This document shows, piece by piece, positions 26,192-35,276 of a stretch of 64,000 nt of DNA. Location of the stretch: positions 4,230,001 through 4,294,000 of the forward strand of contig NC_021658.1 in the NCBI RefSeq assembly GCF_000418325.1, read 5' to 3'. The translations under genes and the position numbers were made by a program. The notes beneath the pieces are model-generated. The model had not been told where the DNA came from. It made no database searches and saw nothing but the letters and a program-made list of their open reading frames with translations. Every line of letters starts with the position of its first letter. Positions within the stretch are counted from its first letter, which is position 1. The DNA comes from Sorangium cellulosum So0157-2. GTDB lineage: Bacteria > Myxococcota_A > Polyangia > Polyangiales > Polyangiaceae.

Positions 26192-26995
26192 TCATTTCGG
26201 CTCGTTCGGGCTCTCCCCGGCGGGAGAAGAGCGGGACCGGTGCTGCCAGTAAAGCTCTTGCCAGCGCTGGTAGGCCGCCCGGTCGCGCGCCAGGCGATCG
26301 CGCCAGAAGCCGTCCACCGCGAGGCGCGCCTCGGGCTCCCGGAGCCCGTACTGCGCGAAGAGGGCCTCGGCGCTGGCGGGGGCGACGGCGAGGTCGGCGC
26401 AGAGGGCGGCGTACTGCTCGAGGGGCAGCGCCGGCCCCGGCGGTGCGCCCGCGGGCGCAGCCGGCGCGGCGCGCGCGCTGGACGAGAACGGCAACGCCGC
26501 GCCCGCGGGCGCTCCGGACGTCGGCTGCGTTCCGGTCAAGCTGGTGAAGTGGCGCATGCCCCTGGGCACCTCGGCCGCGGCTGCGCCGAGGCGCGCGGGC
26601 TCCGGCGGCGCAGGGAGGCCGAACGGCAGCACGGGCGCGGAGGACGCGGCGTCGGAGGTGGGCTGCGTCGACCGGAGATCGGTGAACTTGCGCATGCCCG
26701 GCGGGACCAGCGACGCCGGGTCGGCCGGCGCCGGCGGGGCGCGGGGCGGCTCGGCGGCGGTCGGCGCTGCGCGCAGGAAGCTGGGCACCGCCGGCGCGCG
26801 GCGCGGGGCAGGGTCGCCGGTCGGTCTGGGCGCGGGGGGCTCGCTCGGCCCGGCCGGCGGAGACGTCGCCCGGCGAGCCGCGCCGGCTCCCTCCACGCGT
26901 GCGCCCGCCGGCTCCGGGGGCAGCGCGAGAGATCGGGGGCGAGACGCGTTGGGCGATGGGATCATCAGCAGGCGCTTGAGTTGCTTCGTGATCAT
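26192..26995 (-). CDS. Proline/alanine-rich protein with duplicated short motif, beside vgrG
   Basis: Protein of about 267 aa, not assigned to a family. Residues 20-180 are Pro/Ala-rich and probably disordered, but hold two copies of one motif: GMRKFTDLRSTQPTS ending LPFG and GMRHFTSLTGTQPTS ending LPFS, about 50 residues apart. The C-terminal 70 residues (LPLEQYAALCADLAV to WQELYWQHR) are helical and look globular. It ends 39 bp upstream of vgrG on the same strand, so an adaptor or effector-carrier role in type VI secretion is plausible. The start (MITKQLKRLL) lacks a good Shine-Dalgarno and the frame stays open upstream, so the N-terminus is uncertain. Confidence 0.6.
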   Translation of the reverse strand: MITKQLKRLLMIPSPNASRPRSLALPPEPAGARVEGAGAARRATSPPAGPSEPPAPRPTGDPAPRRAPAVPSFLRAAPTAAEPPRAPPAPADPASLVPPGMRKFTDLRSTQPTSDAASSAPVLPFGLPAPPEPARLGAAAAEVPRGMRHFTSLTGTQPTSGAPAGAALPFSSSARAAPAAPAGAPPGPALPLEQYAALCADLAVAPASAEALFAQYGLREPEARLAVDGFWRDRLARDRAAYQRWQELYWQHRSRSSPAGESPNEPK

Positions 26996-27166
26996 CGCTG
27001 TCCCGCCGCTCCGATGCGCTCCAGGCCGGCTTGCCGTCGTGGATGTCCACGACAGGTACCACGGTGCCGGCGTCGTCGCGGACCACGAAATCCCCTCCCG
27101 CCCCTCGCGCGGCTCAGGTAGAGAGCTCTGGCTGGGCCCGCCCGTTGCGCCGTGGAGCTGCCCCCC

Positions 27167-27886
27167 ATGTCCGATTCCTACATCTACCAGCGCGATATCG
27201 AGGCATACGGCCGCTTCACCGCGTCGCAGATCCGGAAGCTCGTCGTGCCGGTCGATGCGGGCTTCCAGCAGGCCCTGCGCGCCGTCGCGGCGCGGCTCGA
27301 CGCCGCGACCGAGGCCTCGCGCAAGGCGATGGTGGCGGCGACCGCGGCCGCGGCCGCGGCCCCGGCGTCCAGCGCCGCGAGGAGACGCGAGGCGGCCGCG
27401 GTCGCGAGGGGGCGCGACCTGCTGCGCCGCCTCGTCGAGCGCGCCGCGTCTCGGCCAGGCGGGGTCGCGCTCGCCCGCGACCTCCTCCAGGGCCAGAGCC
27501 TCGCCACGGTGCTCCGCGGCCGCCCCGCGAAGCTCGCCGAGGCGCTGGCGCACGCGGCGGAGGTGCTCGAGCGGCGCAAGCGTCCGCTGCCCGAGCGCGA
27601 GGCGTGGGTGGCCGAGCTGGAGCGCGCCCGGGACGCCCTCGATCCGTTCCTCCGGAGCGTGCGCAAGGCCCGGCTCGCCCGCCGCACGATGACCCCCGAG
27701 GCGAAGGCCGCGCGCGCCGAGTGGCTCACCGTCTACGGTGCGGCGAAGCTCCTCGTGAAGTGCGTGCTCCGGCTCCACGGCAAGGTGTCCCTGATGCCGC
27801 AGGTCTTCGACGATCTGGCCGGCGCAGGCCGTGCCCCCGGCGAGCCGGTGAGCCCGGCGCAGCGTCCGGCCACCCGCGCCGCATGA
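27167..27886 (+). CDS. Helical alanine/arginine-rich protein, function unknown
   Basis: Protein of 239 aa with high helical content and no recognised domain. It opens MSDSYIYQRDIEAYGRFTAS, followed by Ala-rich helices (ATAAAAAAPASSAARR) and a charged middle with heptad-like spacing. No signal peptide or membrane segment. GGAG lies nine bases before the ATG at 27167. It is transcribed away from the vgrG operon across a 171-bp region. Coding is supported by uninterrupted GC-rich third positions. A type VI link is suggested only by proximity. Confidence 0.65.
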   Translation: MSDSYIYQRDIEAYGRFTASQIRKLVVPVDAGFQQALRAVAARLDAATEASRKAMVAATAAAAAAPASSAARRREAAAVARGRDLLRRLVERAASRPGGVALARDLLQGQSLATVLRGRPAKLAEALAHAAEVLERRKRPLPEREAWVAELERARDALDPFLRSVRKARLARRTMTPEAKAARAEWLTVYGAAKLLVKCVLRLHGKVSLMPQVFDDLAGAGRAPGEPVSPAQRPATRAA

Positions 27887-28012
27887 CGCCTCCTGTCCTC
27901 TCCAGGGACTGACCGCATCCGACCCGCAGGCCCCGGCGCCGCGCGGCCGAGGCGAGCGCGCTCGCCGCCCGGCGCGGCGAGCGCCGATGTCGAGCCGGCA
28001 GGAAGACGGGCC

Positions 28013-30109
28013 CTACCGCGCCGCGAGGTGCGTCCGGAAGAACCGCACCAGGTGCCCGTACTGGAGCACCTGGTTGTCCCGCTTCTGCACCCCGTGCCCC
28101 TCGTCGGCGAACAGGATGAGCTCCGACGGGATCTTCTTCGCCTCCAGCGCCTGCTGGATCTGCACCGACTCGCCCGCAGGCACGCGCGGATCGGTCACCC
28201 CCTGCATGATCAGCAGAGGTGCCTTCACCCGATCGAGGTGCGTGATCGGCGACAGCTTGAGCAGCGCCTCCCGGTCCTTCTCGGGATCCCCGTACTCGGA
28301 GATCCGGAGGACGCGCCGGTAAGGCGCGGTGTTCTGGAGGAACGTCACCAGGTTGCTCATGCCGACGACGGCCGCGCCCGCGTCGTAAGCGCCGGCGAAC
28401 ATCGTCATGCCGATCAGCGCGGCATAGCCGCCGTAGCTGCCGCCGAAGACGCCGACCCTCGGCGGCCGGCCCTCGTGACCGAAGCTCGCCCTGACGAACC
28501 TCGCGGCGTCCTCGATGTCCGTGATGACGTCGAGCCGCTTCGCGCCGTCGTCCGCGTGCAGCCACGTCTTGCCGTAACCGTCGCTCCCCCGGACGTTCGG
28601 CTCGACGAACACGAACCCCGCGTCCACGAAGATCTGCGCGCGCGCGTTGAACCCCGCCCTGGTCTGGCTCTCCGGGCCGCCATGGAAATGGACGATGACC
28701 GGACACGGCCGCTCGCACCGGGCAGGGCGCCGCACGAACATCGGGATCTGCGCCCCGTCGCGCGCCGGATAGGACTCCAGCGTGACCGCCGCGAACGCGT
28801 CCGGCGGCATCTCGGGCATGCTCGGGGTGTGCCACTGCGTCAGCTTGCCGGTGGTCCAGTCGAGGACGTAGCTCGCCGCCGGCGCCCTCGAGGTCTCCAG
28901 GAGCAGCGTCGTGAACCGGCCGTCCGGCGTCGTCGCGACCGGCACCACGTGATCCGCCGCCGGCAGCGCGGGCAGCTTGACCTCGCGGTACGACCTCGCG
29001 TCGAGCGCGCGGAGCCGCGTGTAGCCCCGCTCGTTCACCGTGTAGAGCACCCGCCTCCGCGCCCGATCGATGGAGAAGGCGCTGACGTCGAACGGGATCT
29101 CCGGCGTGATCGGCGTGAGCTTCCCCGCCTTCCAGCTGTAGAGCCGGCGGTGCTCCCCGAGGCGCGGCGTGAGGACGAGGACCTCGCCGGGCGCCGCGCC
29201 GTACATGGCCCTGTAGTCCTCGCGCTCGCCCTGCCCGAAGAGGGGAGTGAGCGCCCCGGCCGCCGGATCGGCCTTTGCGGCGCCCGGCGCCCACTCGTAG
29301 AGCTCGCTCATGTTGGAGCCGACGTCCCTGGCGAGCAGCAGGCGGCCTCCCGCCGCGGCGTCCACGGCGCGCCAGATGCCCTCGCGATCGAACACGAGCT
29401 CGCGCTGCTTCGACGCGATGTCATACCGGTAGATGGCATACGCGTCCTTCTTGATGTCGTTGGCCCGGTAATAGACGGTTCGCCCGTCGTCGGAGACGAG
29501 CTGCAGCTGCGTCTGCACGCCGGGCTTGTGCTGGATGGCGAGGAGCGGCCCGCCCTTCGCGTCCTGGAGATAGAGCCCGGGGTTCTCCTCGCCCTTGCGA
29601 TCGCGCGAGAGGACGAGGTGCGCGCCGCCCGGCGTGACGTCCACCACCACCGCCGGATCCTCGCCGCCCGTCAGCTGCAGCGGGAAGCGCTGCGGCCCGT
29701 CGAGCCGGAAGACCTGCCTGGTCCCCGTGATCGTCCAGGTGAAGTAGAGCGCCTTGCCGTCCGGCCCGAGGAAGCCGCCCCCGGGCGCGCGCACGTCGAG
29801 CAGCGCCTGGATCCGGCGCGACACGTCGTCCGGGAGCGGAGGCGGGGCGTAACGCGCCAGGGTCTCCGGAGAAACGCTCGCCGCGCCGTGCCCCTCGTAC
29901 CCCGGCCGCGCCGGCGCGGGCGCAGGCCGCGGCGCCTCGGCGGGGGCCGACGGCGAAGGCGCAGCGGGCGCGGCCGGCCGGGGCGCGGCCGGCGCAGGCG
30001 CCGTCGGGGCGGGCGCGCACGCGGCGGAGAGGGCCAACAAGCCGAGCCAGGAGCGCAGCGCGCCGTCGTGGCGCGGGCGCCGCGTCGAGCAGGACGACAT
30101 GCGGCGCAT
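28013..30109 (-). CDS. S9 family prolyl oligopeptidase-like lipoprotein
   Basis: Exported serine peptidase of about 698 aa. A lipoprotein-type signal (LGLLALSAACAP) is followed by a long Pro/Ala linker (about residues 35-75). Residues about 80-430 form a WD/beta-propeller-like N-terminal domain. The C-terminal alpha/beta hydrolase domain has the nucleophile GGSYGGYAALIG, Asp in GVTDPRVP and His in DEGHGV, the complete Ser-Asp-His triad, with VHFHGGPESQ as the oxyanion-hole region. S9 enzymes cut short peptides after Pro, Ala or basic residues. The start at 30109 is one of three clustered ATGs, none with a good ribosome binding site. It probably acts on the cell surface or in the periplasm in peptide scavenging. 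Confidence 0.88.
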   Translation of the reverse strand: MRRMSSCSTRRPRHDGALRSWLGLLALSAACAPAPTAPAPAAPRPAAPAAPSPSAPAEAPRPAPAPARPGYEGHGAASVSPETLARYAPPPLPDDVSRRIQALLDVRAPGGGFLGPDGKALYFTWTITGTRQVFRLDGPQRFPLQLTGGEDPAVVVDVTPGGAHLVLSRDRKGEENPGLYLQDAKGGPLLAIQHKPGVQTQLQLVSDDGRTVYYRANDIKKDAYAIYRYDIASKQRELVFDREGIWRAVDAAAGGRLLLARDVGSNMSELYEWAPGAAKADPAAGALTPLFGQGEREDYRAMYGAAPGEVLVLTPRLGEHRRLYSWKAGKLTPITPEIPFDVSAFSIDRARRRVLYTVNERGYTRLRALDARSYREVKLPALPAADHVVPVATTPDGRFTTLLLETSRAPAASYVLDWTTGKLTQWHTPSMPEMPPDAFAAVTLESYPARDGAQIPMFVRRPARCERPCPVIVHFHGGPESQTRAGFNARAQIFVDAGFVFVEPNVRGSDGYGKTWLHADDGAKRLDVITDIEDAARFVRASFGHEGRPPRVGVFGGSYGGYAALIGMTMFAGAYDAGAAVVGMSNLVTFLQNTAPYRRVLRISEYGDPEKDREALLKLSPITHLDRVKAPLLIMQGVTDPRVPAGESVQIQQALEAKKIPSELILFADEGHGVQKRDNQVLQYGHLVRFFRTHLAAR

Positions 30110-30110
30110 T

Positions 30111-30221
30111 TCGCCGGAGCGGCCGCGCCCCGGCAAGGTCAAAGGCCGCGGCGACCGGCCCGGATCGCCGGAGCGGCGGCGCCCCGGCGGGGCCCGAGGC
30201 CGCGGCGGCGACCGGGGCGGC
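30111..30221. repeat. Imperfect 54-bp direct duplication
   Basis: TCGCCGGAGCGG plus flanking GC-rich sequence occurs at 30111 and again at 30165, spanning most of the short space between two same-strand genes. Likely a local duplication without function. Confidence 0.6.
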
Positions 30222-33200
30222 TCAGTCGGGCTCGCCCGGGAGCCTCAGGCGGCCGAGGGCCGCCTCCGCCGCCGCGAGCTCCGCCGCGAGCTTCCGCAGC
30301 AGCTCGGCTTCCTCCCCCTGGAGCGAGATGTTCGGGACGAGCGCGTTCAGGGCTCGGCGGTTGTACGCGAGCCCGAGCGGCGAGCCCTTCTCGAGGTTCA
30401 TCGCCATGGACTCGGCCAGGAGCGAGAGCGCCTCCCGGTGCAGCCCCTTCGCCGAGAGCACCTCCGCGAGCGCGGCCGTCGAGCGGGCCAGGCCGATGAG
30501 ATCGCCGAGCGCCTCCTCGGCCTCGATCGCCGCGGTCAGGCGCTGCGTCGCGCGATCGAGCCGGCCCTTGCGGAGCTCCAGCCGGCCGATCGTCTCCCAC
30601 ACCCGGGCGAGCTCCCGGGTGTCCCCGAGCTGCTTGTAGGTGCGCTCGGCGGCGAGCGCGTGATCGATCCCCATCGACAGGGCGTCGGACTCGCGCCCGG
30701 GCCGGGCGGGGACGTGGAGCGGGATCCGCGCGAAGAGGTGATCCGTCTCGGCCAGCTCGACGCGCGCCACCGGATCGACCCGGGCCCGCTCCTCGAAGAC
30801 GCGGCGCGACTCGGTGAGGAGGTGCGTCGCCCGGACGGGATCGCCCATGCGCACGTAGACCGCCGCCTGATCGTTGAGCAGCCGGGCCGAGCCGAGCGCG
30901 TCCCCGGCGTCGAGCAGCAGGCGGCTCGCCGTCGTGAGCTCCTCGAGCGCGCGCTCCAGCGAGCGCATGTCGCCGACGTCGTAGCAGACGCTCGCGATGA
31001 GCGCGGCGACCTCGGCGTGCAGCTCCGGCGGGTCGCCCTGCGCGAGGAGCGCCCGCGCGGCGTCGAGCACCTCGAGCGCGCCCGCGAGCGTGAACGCCGG
31101 ATCCGGGCCGGCCGCCTGCCATTGCACCCGGGCGATGCCCGCGAGCGCGCCGATGCGGAGCCGCCGGCGCGCGGGGCTGGCCGGCAGGCCGTCGAGCAGC
31201 GCGAGCGCCTTCTGCCCGTAGCTCAGCGCCTGGGGATACGCGCCCATGGCGGCCGCCTCCGCCGCGGCCGCGCGGTAACGCCGCGCCGCCTCCTCGAGCT
31301 CGCCGGCCTCGGTCAGGTGGGCTGCCGCGCGCGCGTCGTGGGGCCGGCGTCCGGCGCTGGCCGCGGGCGCGGGCGGGGCGCTCGGCGCCTCGGCGGGGTC
31401 GGGCTCCGGCGGGGCCGGGTGCACGGACACGCCGAGCGGCGCCGCGCCGCGCAGGGATTCGGCCGCCGCGCGCGCCGGGTCGACGCGCGCTCCTCCGACG
31501 GCGTCGGCCGCCGGAGGCCGGAAGGACGGGCGGGATCCGCCGGTCGACGAGCGCTCGGACAGCGCGGCGGGGACGCGCAGCGCGCCCCCGCGGAGCGAGC
31601 GGATCGGCTCGTCCGCCGGGGCGCCGGCGCCGCCGGGCGCGAGATCGCGGGGGACCCGCACCGGCCCCGGGATGGGCGCGTCCAGCGAGTCGGGCGGGGC
31701 GTCGAACCGGACGGACTCGGGCGGCTCGGAGAGGCGGCGGCTCTCCGGGGTGCGGTGGAACAGCTCGGCGTAAGGCCACGGCGGGTTGCCCGGCCCGGCG
31801 GGCGCGATCGGCGTGGACCTGTCCTGGCCGCCACGGGGCGGGGCGCGGCGCGCGCCGCTCATGGACGGGCCGCCGGCATAGGCCGCGGCCGGCGGCGGTC
31901 GCAGCGTCTCCGCCGCGCGAGGTACCCCGCCGCGCGCCGCCGGGAGCGCGGCGTCGGCGCCCTTGTCCCGGTCGTCGGCGGCCGCCGCGCCGCTGCCCTC
32001 GGGGCCCTGCAACGCGGCGGCGGGCGCGCCCGGCGATGCGGCGGTCGGCGGGGGCATCGCGGCGCTCGTGCGCGGGGTCGCGACGGCCGGGATCGACGTG
32101 GACGACGGGGTGGTCGCGAGCGGCGCCGCCGCGCCGGGCCTCGCCAGCCCGGCGGCCCGCGCGGCGGCGTCGTCGCCGCGCGGCGCGCTCACGCCCGCGC
32201 CGCTGGCGAGGTGCCGCTCGACGGCCGGCGCCAGGGCGGCCGCGTGCTGGGTCGGCGGCGCCGCGGCGTGCGCCGGCGGCGCGGGGGTGGGTGCGGGCGG
32301 CGCGGGAGGCGCCGCGGCGAGGCCCGTCGCGGGGTCGGGCGCGGCTGCGCGCGGGTCGGGCGCCGCGGCGCGCGGCTCGTGCGCGGCGGGAGCGTCCGGC
32401 GCGACCGGCTCGTCGCTGAGGAGCGTCGCGAGCCGCCGGTGCCACAGCCGCGCGAGCGACGGGAGGATCGACCCGCGGAGCGCCTCGACGGTCGCCGGCG
32501 GGAGATGGAACCGCCCCTCGCCGCGGTCCTCGACCGGAACGCCCGCGTCGGCGGCGCGCTGCAGCGCCTCGAGCACGTCGACCGCGTCCACGCGGAGGAG
32601 CGCGGCGACGAGCTCGCTCTCGAACCCCGAGCCGACGATCGCGCCGGCCCGGAGCACCCGGAGCACCTCGCCGGGCAGCTCGCGCAGCGCGATCTGCGCC
32701 GGCGGCGGGGGCGCGCTCACGCTCGTCAGCGTGGTCGTCGCCTCCGGCGGCCGGAGGATCGCGTCGGCGCCGAGGGCGGCGCGCACCGCGTTGAGCAGAT
32801 CGCCGGCGGGGCCGGCGGGCGCGTGCAGGCGGAAGGACAGGACGAGCGCGACCCGGAGCGCCTCGGGGCGGGACATCACCCGCCGCAGCACGTCGAGCGA
32901 GGCGTGATCGGCGAGCTCCACCGCGTCGAAGACGATGGCCCACCTGCGATCGGTCTGCTGCGCGAGGCGGTTCGCGGTCTCGATGAACTCGACGTCGACC
33001 ATCCGCTCGTGCACGTCGCCGAGGAGCCGGCGCCGGAGCCCCGAGACGACGCGGATCCGCGCCTGATCGAGCAGCGGGGGCGCCCCGCCGACGAGCCGCT
33101 CGACCTTGGTCCGCACCTCGTGCAGCGGCCCCAGCGTCACCTCCGGCACGTCGCAGCGCACGCGCAGGACGCGCAGCCCGAGGTGGGACGGAGGCTCGCC

Positions 33201-33263
33201 GGGGACGATGTCGAGCAAGGCCGTGTGCCTGCCCTCAGAGACGCGCTGCCAAAGCTGTTCCAC
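30222..33263 (-). CDS. Large ATPase-like (STAND/AAA_16-type) protein with TPR region, P-loop missing
   Basis: Protein of 1013 aa. Residues 1-290 resemble the nucleotide-binding part of AAA_16/STAND proteins: WAIVFDAVELADHASLDVLRRV looks like a Walker B and sensor, and LRELPGEVLRVLRAGAIVG like the winged-helix part. The segment where Walker A should be (ALLDIVPGEPPSHLGLRVLRVR, about 20-40) has no GK(S/T). Residues about 300-600 are Pro/Ala/Gly-rich and probably unfolded. From about 610 there are TPR repeats (LTEAGELEEAARRYRAAAAEA onward) to the end. Start is GTG: AAGGAG lies seven bases upstream. Related myxobacterial proteins fuse a kinase or cyclase to such regions; none is fused here. A scaffold or signalling role is inferred. 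Confidence 0.72.
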   Translation of the reverse strand: MEQLWQRVSEGRHTALLDIVPGEPPSHLGLRVLRVRCDVPEVTLGPLHEVRTKVERLVGGAPPLLDQARIRVVSGLRRRLLGDVHERMVDVEFIETANRLAQQTDRRWAIVFDAVELADHASLDVLRRVMSRPEALRVALVLSFRLHAPAGPAGDLLNAVRAALGADAILRPPEATTTLTSVSAPPPPAQIALRELPGEVLRVLRAGAIVGSGFESELVAALLRVDAVDVLEALQRAADAGVPVEDRGEGRFHLPPATVEALRGSILPSLARLWHRRLATLLSDEPVAPDAPAAHEPRAAAPDPRAAAPDPATGLAAAPPAPPAPTPAPPAHAAAPPTQHAAALAPAVERHLASGAGVSAPRGDDAAARAAGLARPGAAAPLATTPSSTSIPAVATPRTSAAMPPPTAASPGAPAAALQGPEGSGAAAADDRDKGADAALPAARGGVPRAAETLRPPPAAAYAGGPSMSGARRAPPRGGQDRSTPIAPAGPGNPPWPYAELFHRTPESRRLSEPPESVRFDAPPDSLDAPIPGPVRVPRDLAPGGAGAPADEPIRSLRGGALRVPAALSERSSTGGSRPSFRPPAADAVGGARVDPARAAAESLRGAAPLGVSVHPAPPEPDPAEAPSAPPAPAASAGRRPHDARAAAHLTEAGELEEAARRYRAAAAEAAAMGAYPQALSYGQKALALLDGLPASPARRRLRIGALAGIARVQWQAAGPDPAFTLAGALEVLDAARALLAQGDPPELHAEVAALIASVCYDVGDMRSLERALEELTTASRLLLDAGDALGSARLLNDQAAVYVRMGDPVRATHLLTESRRVFEERARVDPVARVELAETDHLFARIPLHVPARPGRESDALSMGIDHALAAERTYKQLGDTRELARVWETIGRLELRKGRLDRATQRLTAAIEAEEALGDLIGLARSTAALAEVLSAKGLHREALSLLAESMAMNLEKGSPLGLAYNRRALNALVPNISLQGEEAELLRKLAAELAAAEAALGRLRLPGEPD

Positions 33264-33443
33264 GGTCCGCTCCTTCCGTATGCTCGCTCGGAGGCCTCGC
33301 GCGACTGCGCCCGCTCTTTGTAGACGCTTCCAGCGCCTCACGTCATGGGAATGGCAGCGTTTTCGCGGGGACCTCGCGGCGAGCGCGCCCGGTCGCGTCG
33401 TCGCGTCGTCGCGCGCGAGGGCGGGGCGCGGCGCGCGCCCGGG

Positions 33444-34607
33444 TCACGGCCGCCGGACGAACCTGTAGATCCCGCCGTCCTGCGAGAGCACGTAGAGCTC
33501 GCCGCGCGCGTCCTCCCCGAAGGACGTCACGCGCGAGAGGGCGCCGTCGGGATCGAGGATCGGCTTCCAGTCGGTCGGCTCCGTCGCGCGCCCGTCCTTC
33601 CAGCGGAAGCTGCGGAGGATCGCGGTGCAGTAGTCCGCGTAGAAATAGAGCCCGTCGAGCTCCGGCAGCTCCGCGCCGCGGTAGACGAAGCCGCCCGTGA
33701 TCGAGCAGCCGTCGTTGTGGGGGTACTCCAGGACCGGCGGCGTCAGCCCTTCGCGGCTGCAGGGGAGGTCGTGGAGGCAGTGCCCGTCCCCCTCGACCAC
33801 GTTCCACCCGAAATTGTGGCCCGCGAGCCGGTCGACCGGCGCGACGTGGACCTCCTCGTAGCGGTCCTGGCCGACGTCGGCGATGTACAGGTCGCCGGTC
33901 TTGCGGTCGAAGCTGTAGCGCCACGGGTTCCTGAGCCCGATCTGCACGATCTCCGGCGCGGGCCGCTCCTGCCCGTGGCCGTTCACGTCGAGCGCCAGCA
34001 TCTTGCCGAGCAGCGAGCGCCGGTTCTGCCCGTGGCCGTGGGGATCGTCGCGCTTGCCGCCGTCGCCGGTGCCGACATAGAGCCTGCCGTCCGGCCCGAA
34101 GGCGAGGTGGCCGCCGTTGTGGTTCGAGTACGGCTGCGCGACGTGGAGCAGCTCGCGCGCCGTCGCCGGATCCGCGCGCTCGGGGTCGCCCTGCGCCGCG
34201 CGGTACTCGACGACGCGGGTGTCGCCGCGCCGATCGGTGTAGTTGATGAAGAAGCGCCCGTTCTCGGCGTAGCGCGGGTGGAACGCGAGCCCGAGGAGGC
34301 CTTGCTCTTCCCCGGTCGAGACGAGCGCGGAGACGTCGAGGAACGGCGCGCCCTGGGCGCGGCCGCCCGCGAGGACGCGGATCCGCCCGGGTTTCTCGAC
34401 GACGAAGAGGCGCTCGCGGGCGTCGCCCGGCGCGAAGGTGAGCGCGACGGGCTGGTCGAGCCCGCGGGCGAACACGGAGAGCGTCACGGCGCGGGCGGCG
34501 TCCGCGGCCGGCGGCGGCGGCGGCGCGGGCGAGCCGCACGTGCAGCCGGGAGCGAGCGCCGCCGCGACGGCGGCGGCCGCGATGGGGCTGCGGCCTAGTA
34601 GCCCCAG
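33444..34607 (-). CDS. PQQ-dependent glucose/sorbosone dehydrogenase-like (GSDH) lipoprotein
   Basis: Exported six-bladed beta-propeller oxidoreductase of about 387 aa, likely oxidising an aldose or similar sugar in the periplasm. Family signatures: GLAFHPRYAENGRFFINYTD, SNHNGGHLAFGPDGRLYVGTGDGG, GLRNPWRYSFDRKTGDLYIADVGQ and GHNFGWNVVEG. A signal sequence ending LAPGC suggests a lipoprotein, followed by a Pro-rich linker. No ATG, GTG or TTG is in frame ahead of the signal peptide within about 150 bases; CTG at 34607, five bases after GGAG and inside the preceding gene, would give a perfect signal peptide. Otherwise GTG near residue 40 would remove it. Translationally coupled to the outer-membrane protein gene, which it overlaps by 13 bases. 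Confidence 0.82.
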   Translation of the reverse strand: MGLLGRSPIAAAAVAAALAPGCTCGSPAPPPPPAADAARAVTLSVFARGLDQPVALTFAPGDARERLFVVEKPGRIRVLAGGRAQGAPFLDVSALVSTGEEQGLLGLAFHPRYAENGRFFINYTDRRGDTRVVEYRAAQGDPERADPATARELLHVAQPYSNHNGGHLAFGPDGRLYVGTGDGGKRDDPHGHGQNRRSLLGKMLALDVNGHGQERPAPEIVQIGLRNPWRYSFDRKTGDLYIADVGQDRYEEVHVAPVDRLAGHNFGWNVVEGDGHCLHDLPCSREGLTPPVLEYPHNDGCSITGGFVYRGAELPELDGLYFYADYCTAILRSFRWKDGRATEPTDWKPILDPDGALSRVTSFGEDARGELYVLSQDGGIYRFVRRP

Positions 34608-35149
34608 AGGAACTCCGCGCGGGCGAACGCCGTGAAGTAGCTCCCCGGACCGTCGCCCGCGCCGGGGAGGAGCAGCGTGTACTTGCCGGCGAAGCCCGCG
34701 GCGAACTGGCGGTTGAAGGCGTAGTCGATGCCGAACGGGACCGAGACCCCGAACTGCCCTCGGTGGCAGCTCGGCCGACCATACGAGCCGCACGGGGCGA
34801 GGCGCACGCTGTCGTAGGCGCCGGTCATGAGGCCGATGTACGGCACCCACTGCAGGATATCGATGACGTAGGTGGCGCCGGCCGACGCGCCGAGGAACAT
34901 GAGATCGCCCCCCGGGTGCGACGCGGTGTCGAGCTCGACGATCGCGTTGAAGGCGTCCGTGAGCCCGTAGGCGACGTGCAGGCCGCCGCCGAGCCCCGGG
35001 TACGTCCCGCCGTCCGCGAGGAGCGCGTACCCGACGCTGGCGCCGGCGTGCCATTGCCGTTCGAAGGCGTCGGCCCGCGAGGGGGCGAGGAGCGCGGCGA
35101 GGGCGAGCGCGGCGGCGGCGGTCAGCGGGGCGGCTGGGGAGCGTCTCAT
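34595..35149 (-). CDS. Small outer-membrane beta-barrel-like protein
   Basis: Exported protein of 184 aa with a clear signal peptide (MRRSPAAPLTAAAALALAAL to RADA, cut about residue 25) and alternating hydrophobic/polar strands rich in Gly, Tyr and Phe. The last residues FTAFARAEFLWGY end in an aromatic next to last, a usual outer-membrane barrel end. Two cysteines in the middle (LAPCGSYGRPSCHRG) may form a loop disulphide. Size and pattern fit an 8-stranded barrel. No specific family is recognised. The following dehydrogenase gene begins before this one ends, so the two are probably made together. Confidence 0.75.
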   Translation of the reverse strand: MRRSPAAPLTAAAALALAALLAPSRADAFERQWHAGASVGYALLADGGTYPGLGGGLHVAYGLTDAFNAIVELDTASHPGGDLMFLGASAGATYVIDILQWVPYIGLMTGAYDSVRLAPCGSYGRPSCHRGQFGVSVPFGIDYAFNRQFAAGFAGKYTLLLPGAGDGPGSYFTAFARAEFLWGY

Positions 35150-35276
35150 GGTCGGTGGCGGCGAGCAGCCCAGGGCGCCCCCGCGCCGAACCACGGAGCG
35201 AGGGCGACGGCGGCGCGCGCCGGGCGCTCGAGGGGCGCGCGCGGCGCGAGGCTAGCACGCGCGCCGCGGGACATGC

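Noticed and set aside
26996..27086. Short minus-strand gene beginning MVRDDAGTVVPVVDIHDGKP
   Set aside because: The N-terminus looks protein-like but the frame continues into out-of-frame Arg/Ala-rich sequence with no stop near; it may be a decayed gene start, not enough to call.
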